From: JAWKRB01 sp041389885
Lineage (GTDB): Bacteria; Myxococcota_A; Polyangia; Polyangiales; Ga0077539
Length of the DNA: 64,000 nucleotides
Direction of reading: 5' to 3'
Assembly: GCA_041389885.1 (NCBI GenBank)
Contig: JAWKRB010000006.1
Coordinates: forward strand, 248,001-312,000
Part shown: in pieces, positions 26,500 through 34,969 of the stretch
Position numbering within the stretch: position 1 is the stretch's first letter
How the letters are laid out: each line of letters begins with the position of its first letter
Notes under the pieces: generated by a model
Database searches by the model: none
The model's input: only the letters and a program-made list of their open reading frames with translations
What the model was told of the DNA's origin: nothing
Translations under genes and position numbers: made by a program

Positions 26500-29400
26500 T
26501 CAGCGGAGCGTGCCGTATCCGAGGATGCGAGACGCGTAGCGCGTGGCGTCGATCAGCCCGACGTAGTTGTGAAAGCGGGTGACCGCCTCGGCGTTGCGCT
26601 GCAGGTCGCGGTTGGCCGGCACCGGCTCGCGGGTGGTCGGGTCGAGCACCACGCGGTAGCTCCCGTCGGGGTTCTGCACCGGCCGACCGGAGAGGTCGAG
26701 CTCCACCTGGTAGGTGTCGCGCATGAGCAGGTTGGCGTGCGCGAGCATGCGCGAGGCGATGCCGCGGTCGGTCTCGACGCCGTCGACGCGGTCGGCCTCG
26801 AAGCGCCGCGCGACGTACACCACGCCGGTCTCGGGGTTGCGAAAGCGCACCCGCTCCTCCTCAGGCACGTCGACGGCCTCGGCGCCGCCCTCGGTCCAGA
26901 TGCGGAGCTTCTGGATCGTGGTGAGGTCCGAGTTGAGGGAGGAGAAGAGCATCGAGTAGACGACCGTCGGGAGCTCCTGGCGGTACCCGATGTTCGGGAA
27001 GAGAACGCGCGAGCCCGAGGGGCGCAGCGGCTCGCCGAAGGGGTCGCTGCGGGTCGGGGTGGTCCAGAGCGGCATGAGCTCGGGGGTGAGCGCGGTGAGG
27101 TTGCCCTCGCCGTCGATGCGCGGCGCCGTGGGCACGTGCATCGCCACCGCGTCCCAGTCCTCGGAGAGGATCCCGCCGAGGAGGCGGTCGTAGGCGCGCG
27201 GCATGTCGTTTCGGAAGTTCAGCTGGAACTCCCGGCCGTCGAGGAAGAGCGAGCGCGAGATGCTCGAGAAGGTCGGCCTCGTGTCGGTCAGCATGATCGC
27301 CGCGAGCGGCTTCTCGGGGTACGAGCCCGCGCGGCGCACGTACGAGTGGTAGTCCCACGAGCCGCCGATGGTGTTGTCGTACTCCTCGCCGATGAAGCGA
27401 CCGTCGCCGATGCTGATCTCAAACTGCGGCTCGTCGCCGGCGTTGTCGGGCACGTCGAAGAGAGGGCGGGTCTCCATCGGGAGCGGGCGGTTCGTCACCA
27501 GCTCGTAGTTGCCCGGCTCGGGTCGGAGCATCACGCCCGCGAAGAAGTCGAAGATCGCCGGGCCCGCCATGAGGTACGGGCGGAGCCAGTTGTCGTCGCG
27601 CGTGAGCCGCTCGTAGAGCCCCGACGAGAAGGCTTGCGAGTAGTACGCCGTGTCGCGGGCGACCGACCAGTGGTAGCCCCGCAGGCGGCGGAAGATCGTG
27701 CGCGCGAGGTAGTACGGGATGTTCATCCGGCCGAACTCGCGCTGGCCGCGGCGGAAGTACATCGACGCGTACGTCAGGTTGTACTTCTGGATCATCGACT
27801 GGGTGACCTCGTACGGGTCGGCCCCCTGGTCGAAGTAGTTGATGTGGGGGTAGCCCGTGGCGATGTCCCACCCCACGCGGTAGCCCCAGCGGAGCACCCC
27901 GCCGCCGGTGCGCGCGTCGCTGCGGGTGCGCCACATCGGGGCCACGCGGTCGGAGGTCGTGCTCGTGGGCGAGCTCTCGAAGTCGGTCATCGCCGCGTGG
28001 TCGCGGGGCGCGAACGAGCAGAGCTGGCCGTCGACGATGCGCCAGCGGTACCGAGCCTTCTCCTGCTCCGTCGCCGGGCGGCAGCGGCCGGGGTCGAACA
28101 CGCGCAGCTGCCGCGCGAGCTCGGTGTAGTGGATCGGGAGCACGCCGGTCTCGTTGAGCACCGGGTCGGTCCACTCGATCTGGTCGAGCTCAGAGAGCTG
28201 CGAGCGGAGCCTCGGCGCGAAGCGCTGCTGGTCCTCCGGCGCGAAGCCCCCGCGGGCGGTGTCGGGCTCCATGGTCTCGATGACGCGGCCGTAGAGCAGC
28301 CCCATCGCGTACACGTCGTACGAGCCGAGCCCCACGGTCTCGCCGAAGCGCTCCCACTGGTACTCCATCGTCGACGTGTTGCCGAAGTAGTTGATGCCCG
28401 CGTGGGGCGCGCTGCCCTCGGCGACGCCCTGCTCCTCGTCGCTGGGCGGGTCGATGTAGCGCGGGCCCATGCAGTTGTCGGCGTTGCGGTCCGCGTTGCG
28501 AATCGGGTTGCAGCTGTTCTGCGTGCAGCTCGGCAGGCAGGTCGAGGCGGCGGCGTTGTTGCGCGTGCGGAGCTGCCAGTACTGCGGGTTGTAGTTCATC
28601 GAGTCGTAGCTCGACGGGGGCATGTGGTAGAGCCCGAGCGAGTGGCCGATCTCGTGGAGCTGAATGCCCTTGTAGGCTTCGGTCAGCAGGTCGTCGTAGA
28701 TGCGCCGGGCGCGCTCCTCTCGGCTGAGCGTGCCGTAGCGCTGCTGAAACCACCGCGCGACGCCGCGCATGTCCTGGCTGCCCACGACCGCCGGTGCGCC
28801 GACGTCCTGGAAGCAGAAGCCGTGCCCCTCGAGGCGCTGCTGGAGCTGGTTGCGGGTGAGCTCCGCGGTGTCAGGGTCCATGCGGCGCAGGGGCGAGACC
28901 TGGTCGAGAAAGCTCGCTGACCGAGCCGCCGAGGGGTCGAAGCCGAGGTTCGAGAGCCAGTGCTCGTCGATCATGTCGGCCTCGATCGAGGTGTTCTGCA
29001 GCTGCGACGCGAGGGCGCGAAACTGCTGCGCGGAGCGGGTCGAGTCGGCCGACACGGGGCGCGCGGAGGCGAGGGCGCGGTCGTGGTTCTCCAGCGCCTG
29101 GCTCGCGTCTCGCGCCGCCGGCGCGCGAACGCCGGTGCTGGACGACAGGTTCGCGAGGTCGATGGCGCGGGCGCGCGCGCCCATCTCGGCGGGGGAGAGG
29201 GCGGGCGCGGCGGCCGCCGCGGGGTTGCGGAGGTTGCGCGCGAAGTTCTGCGCCGCGGCGCCTTCGACGTACTCGCTGACGTCGAGGTCGCCGATCATCA
29301 TCAGCACGTAGTCGCGCTGCTGCGCCGCCGCGAACTCCGCGGAGCGGCCCACGGTGAGCCCGCCGTTGGAGACCACCTCGCCGGTCAGGGGGTCGTAGCC

Positions 29401-31047
29401 CCAGTGGGTGATGCCGCCGAAGGGGGCGCGCGTGCGGCCGTTGACGTAGGTGATGTGGTTGTAGCGAATGTCGCCGAGGCGCGCGCGGTACCCGTCCTCG
29501 CGGCACGCGGGCTTCGGGTCGCTCGGGAGCACCGGGTTGTGACAGAGCACCACCGCCGGGCCGTTCGAGGCCTTCGGCCGCGGGCCGAGAAACGCGCCCA
29601 TCTCCTGCGCCTGCTCGCCCGAGTCGTAGAACTGCGCGTGGCAGGCGTCGCGCTCGCCCCCGGTGCGTCGGCACTCGACCTCTCGCGCGTCGGCGACGGC
29701 GCGCATGATGGCGACGTTCCAGGTGTCGATGATCTCTTCGGAGGGGCCGCGCACGATCGCGCTCGCCGCGTCTGCGGGCGTGACGAGCCTCCGCGCGCCG
29801 CCCTCGACCACGTGGTTCTGGAACTGCGCGGGCATGTCGGGGTTGACGTAGTACGCGATGGGGCGGACGCGGCGCTGACGGTAGGGCAGCGTGCACTTGT
29901 TCATCACCGTGTCGCACTGCGAGCCCGAGACCTGCTCGGCGGTGAAGCCCATGGTCATCGCGGCCTCGCACTGGTCGGCGGTGCCGTTGTTGTTCGCGTC
30001 GGCGTTCTCGGTGCACGACACGAACTGCGGCGGGGCCGTGCCCACGCGGCGCTGCAGGTGCGACTGCTCCCAGATGTTATGGATCATCTGGTAGCGATGA
30101 AAGTTCGAGTCGGTGGTGCCGTAGCCCGGGTCGTAGCCGTTGCGGTCGGCGCGCGGTCCGCCCACGAGGTCGTAGGGCGCGCGGGTCATCTCGAGCGGCT
30201 GAAAGTCACGGTCGACCACGCGGCGAAACGACGTGCGGATGGTCGTCTCTTGCTCGTTGCATGAGTAGACCGGGCCGTTGGCGAAGAAGTTGGCGATGAG
30301 GCAGGTGGGGAGGGGCTCGCCGAAGATGCGCGAGTTCTCCGGGCGCACCAGCCAGCGCGAGGTGATGTCGAAGTAGCCCGAGCTGAGCTCGGAGAGGTTG
30401 TTCGCGTCGGGGCTGCGGGGGTTCTCCTCGGTCCACGCCACGGGGGAGAACGAGAGGTCGCCGAAGACCGAGCCGTACCAGACCCACGCCCAGTCGGGGT
30501 TGGTCACCAGGTTGCGGGACCAGTCGACCCGGATGTACTCGCGGTCGTACCAGCGCCGGTCCGAGACGTTCTCCTCGACGATGTTGAGCTGCTCGCCCGT
30601 CGTCGGGTTGTACGACCGGCGGATGTCGAACTGGCTCTCGATGCGGTACGCGGCGACGATCATCCCGCGGTCGGTGCGCTGCGAGACGCGGGTGGAGCCG
30701 CTGTTCTCCTGCACGAACTCGTAGCTCTTGCGGGCCACGAGGAGGTTCTCTTGAATCTCCCAACGGATGCGGTCGACGTCGTCCCAGGTGCCGACGGGCA
30801 TCAGGGTCTGGTCGCTCGACCCTCCGACCACGTAGTTGTTCACGTAGAACTCGGGGTCGTCGTCGGTGTCGGTGTAGTTCTCACCGACGAAGAAGCGCTT
30901 GGGGAGCGCAGACTCCTGCACGCGGCTGATGGGATCGCGCTCCTGCGCGCAGTCCACTCCGCCGACGGCCAACGCGGCCAGCGCGAGCAGCGGCAGCGCG
31001 CGACGACCCGACGCCACGCGCCCGGGCCTCGACCTACGAGACGACAT
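26500..31047 (-). CDS. Very large lipoprotein zinc metalloprotease
   Basis: A 1515-residue protein from ATG 31047. The N-terminus has Arg-rich charges, a hydrophobic run ALPLLALAALAVGGVDC and a Cys that fits a lipobox. The catalytic motif is HEIGHSLGLYH (HExxHxxGxxH), about residue 805, followed by YDSMNYNPQYW as a Met-turn. About 700 residues precede the protease motif and 600 follow it. They include ...WAWVWYGSVFGDLSFSPVAW, RIWTEGGAEAVDVPEEE and regions with repeated acidic Asn/Asp stretches. This architecture resembles the large zinc-dependent metalloproteases of the DUF5117/DUF4953 or M10-like types, but I cannot assign it firmly. It is downstream of the propeller-like gene, with a hairpin between. 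Confidence 0.8.
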   Translation of the reverse strand: MSSRRSRPGRVASGRRALPLLALAALAVGGVDCAQERDPISRVQESALPKRFFVGENYTDTDDDPEFYVNNYVVGGSSDQTLMPVGTWDDVDRIRWEIQENLLVARKSYEFVQENSGSTRVSQRTDRGMIVAAYRIESQFDIRRSYNPTTGEQLNIVEENVSDRRWYDREYIRVDWSRNLVTNPDWAWVWYGSVFGDLSFSPVAWTEENPRSPDANNLSELSSGYFDITSRWLVRPENSRIFGEPLPTCLIANFFANGPVYSCNEQETTIRTSFRRVVDRDFQPLEMTRAPYDLVGGPRADRNGYDPGYGTTDSNFHRYQMIHNIWEQSHLQRRVGTAPPQFVSCTENADANNNGTADQCEAAMTMGFTAEQVSGSQCDTVMNKCTLPYRQRRVRPIAYYVNPDMPAQFQNHVVEGGARRLVTPADAASAIVRGPSEEIIDTWNVAIMRAVADAREVECRRTGGERDACHAQFYDSGEQAQEMGAFLGPRPKASNGPAVVLCHNPVLPSDPKPACREDGYRARLGDIRYNHITYVNGRTRAPFGGITHWGYDPLTGEVVSNGGLTVGRSAEFAAAQQRDYVLMMIGDLDVSEYVEGAAAQNFARNLRNPAAAAAPALSPAEMGARARAIDLANLSSSTGVRAPAARDASQALENHDRALASARPVSADSTRSAQQFRALASQLQNTSIEADMIDEHWLSNLGFDPSAARSASFLDQVSPLRRMDPDTAELTRNQLQQRLEGHGFCFQDVGAPAVVGSQDMRGVARWFQQRYGTLSREERARRIYDDLLTEAYKGIQLHEIGHSLGLYHMPPSSYDSMNYNPQYWQLRTRNNAAASTCLPSCTQNSCNPIRNADRNADNCMGPRYIDPPSDEEQGVAEGSAPHAGINYFGNTSTMEYQWERFGETVGLGSYDVYAMGLLYGRVIETMEPDTARGGFAPEDQQRFAPRLRSQLSELDQIEWTDPVLNETGVLPIHYTELARQLRVFDPGRCRPATEQEKARYRWRIVDGQLCSFAPRDHAAMTDFESSPTSTTSDRVAPMWRTRSDARTGGGVLRWGYRVGWDIATGYPHINYFDQGADPYEVTQSMIQKYNLTYASMYFRRGQREFGRMNIPYYLARTIFRRLRGYHWSVARDTAYYSQAFSSGLYERLTRDDNWLRPYLMAGPAIFDFFAGVMLRPEPGNYELVTNRPLPMETRPLFDVPDNAGDEPQFEISIGDGRFIGEEYDNTIGGSWDYHSYVRRAGSYPEKPLAAIMLTDTRPTFSSISRSLFLDGREFQLNFRNDMPRAYDRLLGGILSEDWDAVAMHVPTAPRIDGEGNLTALTPELMPLWTTPTRSDPFGEPLRPSGSRVLFPNIGYRQELPTVVYSMLFSSLNSDLTTIQKLRIWTEGGAEAVDVPEEERVRFRNPETGVVYVARRFEADRVDGVETDRGIASRMLAHANLLMRDTYQVELDLSGRPVQNPDGSYRVVLDPTTREPVPANRDLQRNAEAVTRFHNYVGLIDATRYASRILGYGTLR

Positions 31048-31084
31048 TCTCGACCTCCTGAAATGACGGACGGTTCAAACAGGC

Positions 31085-31113
31085 CGTCGGCGCTGGGGTT
31101 TTCAGCGCCGACG
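31085..31113 (-). terminator. Perfect 11-bp inverted repeat between two leftward genes
   Basis: CGTCGGCGCTG (31085-31095) and CAGCGCCGACG (31103-31113) pair perfectly, with a 7-nt loop. On the minus strand it follows the stop of the propeller-like gene (31149) and lies 38 bp before the start of the large protease gene (31047). A short T-rich stretch follows (GCCTGTTTGAACC). This is consistent with a weak intrinsic terminator or attenuator that makes downstream expression partial. Confidence 0.6.
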
Positions 31114-31148
31114 CTTCGCGCGGACCCTACTACGATCCAGCACGGTCG

Positions 31149-32570
31149 TCAGGGCGAGACGCGGTGCTCTTCGCCGACCCGGCGGCCCTGGGCGTCGTAG
31201 CGGGCGAACCACACGTCCACGCCCCCGCCGCGCACGTCGGTCCACGCGATGCCGAACTCGCGGCCGTTCCACGCGACGCTGGGGAGGAGCCCCATGGAAT
31301 TGCGGGTGACCTGGGTGACGGCGCCCAGGGGCTTGCCCTCGCCGTCGAGCCGGGCGAGCCAGACGTCCAGGCCGTCGTCGCCGATGGTCGTCCACGCCAC
31401 CGCGTAGACCCCTCCGCCGAACGCGATCACGGGCTGCACCTGGAACCTGTCCCTCCGCGTGACCTCGCGGCGGGGCACGTCGACGCGGCCCGGCGACACC
31501 GCCGCGAAGGCCAGCCGGTTGAGGGGCGTGTCGTCGTCCTCGGCGGACATCTCGTCCTCCCAGATCACGCCGAAGTTCCTGCCCGACCACGCGAGGTTGG
31601 CGCTGCCGCACCGCTCGGCGCGCTGGGCGACCTTGAGCGGCGCCGAGGCCTCGCCGCCGGCGCCCACGCGGAGAAAGAGCGTCTCGGCGCGCTCGTCGCG
31701 CGGGATGTACGTGTTGAAGGCCACGCCGTACGCGTCGCCCGTGAACGCGAAGCCCAGCAGCCCGCTCGCGGCGAAGCGGCTGTGGAGGGTGGTGTCTCCG
31801 CCGACGCGGGCGCCGTCCTGGCCGTAGCGCGCGAAGCGCGCGCTCATCTGCGCCGCGACCGAGACGCCGTACCAGGCCGCGGCGTACTCGCGGCCGTTCC
31901 ACTCGACGCGCCCGCCGAAGTTGAAGCCGTCGCCGCCGAGGGTGATGGGCTGACCCTGCGCGGCGCCCTGCGCGTCGAGGCGGAGCACCCGCGTCGCGAG
32001 GTCGTTGTCGCCGATCTCGGTGTACGCGAGGGCGAAGCCCGCGGGGCCCGCGGCGAGGTCGGGCATGACCTTCACGGTGTCGGCGTTGGTGAGCCGACGC
32101 GCCGCGCCGACGCGCTTGCCGTCGGCCTGGAGCCGCGCGAACCAGACGTCGAGCCGCTCGTCTTCGATGCCGAGGAACGACAGCGCCCAGCCGTCGGCGG
32201 TGGGCGTGAGCGTCGGGGAGATCCACGCGTCGGCGTCGTCGGCGGCGGCGCGGAGGACGCGCGCGCTCATCCCCGTGACATCGACGCAGCGCTCGCCCGC
32301 GCCGCAGGTCAGGTCGCTGGCGCAGAAGGTCCCCGAGCGCGCGCACTGCCCCCCGGCGACGAGGATCGCGCGGGCGGGGCGTCGCGTCGCGGCGCGGGCG
32401 GGCTGAGGGTGCGGCGTCGGCGCGGCGCCGCGGGTCATCGCGAAGGGCGCGCTCAGGCCCAGGGCCGCGACGCAGAGACCGAGGGTCCTCCAGCGCCGGG
32501 GGTTGCGCGAGCGGTCGAGGCGCGCGAGGTGAAGGAGCATTCCAGCGATCGAGGTGGGACGACGGGACAT
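31149..32570 (-). CDS. Secreted beta-propeller-like repeat protein
   Basis: A 473-residue protein from ATG 32570. An N-terminal Arg-rich stretch and a hydrophobic run (TLGLCVAALGLSAPFA) suggest an unusually long signal region. A Cys-rich module follows (QCARSGTFCASDLTCGAGERC). The rest has repeating units with patterns such as WNGREYAAAWYG, WSGRNFGVIWEDE, 'GFALAYTEIGDNDLATRVLRL' (in parts) and WNGREFGIAWTDVRGGGVDVW. Each unit has G..F.V.W.D-like aromatic and Asp positions, typical of propeller blades. No enzymatic motif is recognised. A related protein is encoded at 47012-48295. The gene lies upstream of the large protease and is separated from it by a perfect hairpin. Confidence 0.72.
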   Translation of the reverse strand: MSRRPTSIAGMLLHLARLDRSRNPRRWRTLGLCVAALGLSAPFAMTRGAAPTPHPQPARAATRRPARAILVAGGQCARSGTFCASDLTCGAGERCVDVTGMSARVLRAAADDADAWISPTLTPTADGWALSFLGIEDERLDVWFARLQADGKRVGAARRLTNADTVKVMPDLAAGPAGFALAYTEIGDNDLATRVLRLDAQGAAQGQPITLGGDGFNFGGRVEWNGREYAAAWYGVSVAAQMSARFARYGQDGARVGGDTTLHSRFAASGLLGFAFTGDAYGVAFNTYIPRDERAETLFLRVGAGGEASAPLKVAQRAERCGSANLAWSGRNFGVIWEDEMSAEDDDTPLNRLAFAAVSPGRVDVPRREVTRRDRFQVQPVIAFGGGVYAVAWTTIGDDGLDVWLARLDGEGKPLGAVTQVTRNSMGLLPSVAWNGREFGIAWTDVRGGGVDVWFARYDAQGRRVGEEHRVSP

Positions 32571-32686
32571 AGCGTGTGTTGCCTCCAGGAGGAGCGCCGG
32601 CGGGCACCGGGGGGCCCGGACGCCGTGGCTCGCAACGATACAGCGCCGCGCGCGGGACGCCAGCGTGGTAGAAGCATCCCACCGCC

Positions 32687-33526
32687 GTGAACGCCGATCG
32701 CGACCTCTCCCTTCGTGCCATGACCGACGACGGCTCGCTCCGCGTGATCGTCGTCGACGTGACTGAGACCGTGCGCGAGTCTGCTCGCGCCCAGCGCGCT
32801 GACGCCGCCGAGGCGAAGTGGCTCGGAGACCTGATCGCCGGCACCGTCATGATCCGCGAGACGATGTCGCCCGACCTGCGCGTGCAGGGGATCCTTCAGA
32901 TCGGCGCGGGCGCCTTCGTCGCCGACTCGCACCCCGACGGGGGCAGCCGGGGGCTGATCCAGCGCGGCTCGAAGGCCTCGTCCGCCGACGGCGCGCGGCT
33001 CCAGATGATGCGCACGCTCCCGCGGGGCAGCGTGCAGCAGGGGATCGTTCGCGTCGACGAGCGCGTCGGGGTCTCCGACGCGCTCATGCGCTACCTCCAG
33101 CACAGCGAGCAGGTCGAGTCGGCGCTGGCGGTCTCGACGCTGGTGCAGGGCGGCGAGGTGATCGCGGCCGGGGGCTACCTGATCCAGCTCCTCCCCGAGC
33201 TCGACGAGGCGACCCTCGCGCTCGTCACGGCGCGCCTGCAGGCCTTTCCGACGATGGAGGCGCTGCAGGGGGGCGCGGCCACCGTCGACGGGGTGATGGC
33301 CATGCTGCTCGAGCACCTGCCCTTCACCGAGCTGGCCCGGGGGCCGCTCCGCTTTCAGTGCCGCTGCGATCGGGCGCGGCTCATCCAGGCGCTCGCGTCG
33401 GTCGGGCGCGGCGAGCTCGAGTCGATGATCGCCGAGGCCAAGCCGCTCGAGATCGGCTGCGACTACTGCAACGCGCAGTACACCCTCGAGGTGAGCGAGC
33501 TGATCCCGCTGCTTCAGCCCAACTGA
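32687..33526 (+). CDS. hslO: Redox-regulated chaperone Hsp33
   Basis: A 279-residue protein, start taken at GTG 32687. Hsp33 is a cytoplasmic holdase activated by oxidative unfolding. The domain order is standard: an N-terminal substrate-binding domain (LGDLIAGTVMIRETMSPDLR, ILQIGAGAFVADSHPDGG), a linker (LLPELDEATLALVTARL) and a C-terminal zinc redox switch. The zinc ligands appear as CRC and CDYC, i.e. the C-x-C...C-x2-C pattern of the family. Length is close to the usual 290. The gene is isolated, with a convergent kinase gene 9 bp after its stop. An alternative in-frame start nearer the conserved part cannot be excluded. Confidence 0.9.
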   Translation: MNADRDLSLRAMTDDGSLRVIVVDVTETVRESARAQRADAAEAKWLGDLIAGTVMIRETMSPDLRVQGILQIGAGAFVADSHPDGGSRGLIQRGSKASSADGARLQMMRTLPRGSVQQGIVRVDERVGVSDALMRYLQHSEQVESALAVSTLVQGGEVIAAGGYLIQLLPELDEATLALVTARLQAFPTMEALQGGAATVDGVMAMLLEHLPFTELARGPLRFQCRCDRARLIQALASVGRGELESMIAEAKPLEIGCDYCNAQYTLEVSELIPLLQPN

Positions 33527-33535
33527 CCCTGACGC

Positions 33536-34921
33536 TCAGCCGTCGTCGTCGCTCACGAAGGTCTCGACCTCGGTGAGCCGCGCGTCGATCTCGCTGAAGC
33601 GCTCGGCGAGGCTCCGCACGAAGCGCCCGAGCCACGCGTTGGCGCCGAGCTGCTCGGTGATCGACTCGCGGGTGAGCTCATAGGCGGTCACGGCGTCGAC
33701 GGCTTGAATGCTCGCGCTCCTCGGTCGGTTGGTGAGCACCGCGGTCTCGCCGAAGACGTCACCGGGACCGAGGTGGCGAAGGGTGCGCCGACGACCGTCG
33801 ACGGTCTTGAACACCTCGCAGTGGCCCGCCGTCACGATGTACGCGGTGACGCCAGGCTCGCCCTCGGCGACGATCATCTCGCCCGGCGCCCACTTGCGCA
33901 GCACGAAGCGGTCGGTCCCGCGGACGTAGCGCTCGATGTCCGCGCGGAGCTCGGCGACGGAGCCGTAGCGGTCGGCGGGCGAGGGCGCGAGGGCCTTCAT
34001 CGCGATGCGCGCCAGGGCGGGCGGGTAGTCGCCCTCGGCGACGACCTCGTCGATCGGGGTGACGTCGCCGCGGGTGGCGCGGAACACGGTCTCCCAGTAC
34101 GAGCCGCCGCCGTGCGGGGTGCAGCGGGTGATCATCTCGTAGAGCACGCCGCCGAGGAGGTACACGTCGGTGCGCGAGTCGATGTCGCGACGGTCGCCGG
34201 AGGACTGCTCGGGCGCGGCGTACGCGGGCGTGCCGACGAGGGTCTTTCGACCGCTGGGCTGCACCACGGAGCTGCGGGGATCGTCGACATCGAGGTGCCC
34301 GGCCGCGAGATCGGCGGCCTCGCCCCTCGGGTCGAGCCGCGCCATGCCCCAGTCCATGAGGTAGACCTGTCCGAAGGAGCCGACCATGATGTTCTGCGGC
34401 TTGATGTCGCCGTGGATCACCCCTCGGTTGTGCGCGAACGCGACGGCGTCGCAGACCTTGAGCAGCGCGTCGAGGAGCCCGTCGAGGCGGCCGCTGCGAA
34501 AGGGGAGCACCTCGTCTCGGTGGATCTCTCCCTCGAGGGTCTCGCCCGCGACGAGCTTCATCACGAAGTAGTGGCGCCCCGAGGCGTCGACCCCGAGCTC
34601 GTGCACCGGCACGATGTTCGGGTGGTCGAGCTGGCCGGTCACGCGGGCCTCGGCGATGAAGCGGTGCACCGCGTCGGAGTTCGTCTCGAGGGCGTCGTGG
34701 AGCACCTTCATCGCGACGCGACGCTGGAGCTCCTTGTCGATCACCCGGTGCACCGCGCCCATGCCACCGCGGCCGAGCACGCCGTCTTCGTCGAAGCGCA
34801 GCGACGCGCTCCGCAGCGGGACCGACCCGCCGCCCTCGGACTCGGCAGGCGCCAGGACCGTGTCGGTGTGGCGCGCGCTCAGGTGCTGCTTCGACTGTCG
34901 TTCGTCCGACACTGCACGCAC
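33536..34921 (-). CDS. Ser/Thr protein kinase fused to a cyclic-nucleotide-binding domain
   Basis: A 461-residue protein starting at GTG 34921 (GTG 34912 gives MSDERQ and is a good alternative). The kinase domain covers about residues 45-320: Gly loop LGRGGMGAVH, catalytic Lys in VAMKVLH, catalytic loop VIHGDIKPQN (HGD in place of HRD), MDWGMA in place of DFG, and APEQ. The C-terminal 130 residues (IVAEGEPGVTAYIVTAGHCE, LGPGDVFGETAVLTNRPRSA) form a cNMP-binding beta roll. There is no transmembrane helix, so it is soluble. The HGD/DWG changes are seen in some active kinases of this group. A cyclic-nucleotide-gated kinase is plausible, but ligand and targets are unknown. Confidence 0.9.
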   Translation of the reverse strand: MRAVSDERQSKQHLSARHTDTVLAPAESEGGGSVPLRSASLRFDEDGVLGRGGMGAVHRVIDKELQRRVAMKVLHDALETNSDAVHRFIAEARVTGQLDHPNIVPVHELGVDASGRHYFVMKLVAGETLEGEIHRDEVLPFRSGRLDGLLDALLKVCDAVAFAHNRGVIHGDIKPQNIMVGSFGQVYLMDWGMARLDPRGEAADLAAGHLDVDDPRSSVVQPSGRKTLVGTPAYAAPEQSSGDRRDIDSRTDVYLLGGVLYEMITRCTPHGGGSYWETVFRATRGDVTPIDEVVAEGDYPPALARIAMKALAPSPADRYGSVAELRADIERYVRGTDRFVLRKWAPGEMIVAEGEPGVTAYIVTAGHCEVFKTVDGRRRTLRHLGPGDVFGETAVLTNRPRSASIQAVDAVTAYELTRESITEQLGANAWLGRFVRSLAERFSEIDARLTEVETFVSDDDG

Positions 34922-34969
34922 TTTTACGCGCGGGCCGGGGACGGCACAAGGGACCGAGGCGCTCGCGGG

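Noticed and set aside
26146..28920. 924-residue open frame on the plus strand
   Set aside because: It is antisense to the SUMF1-like and large protease genes and has Arg/Val/His-rich composition without any domain.
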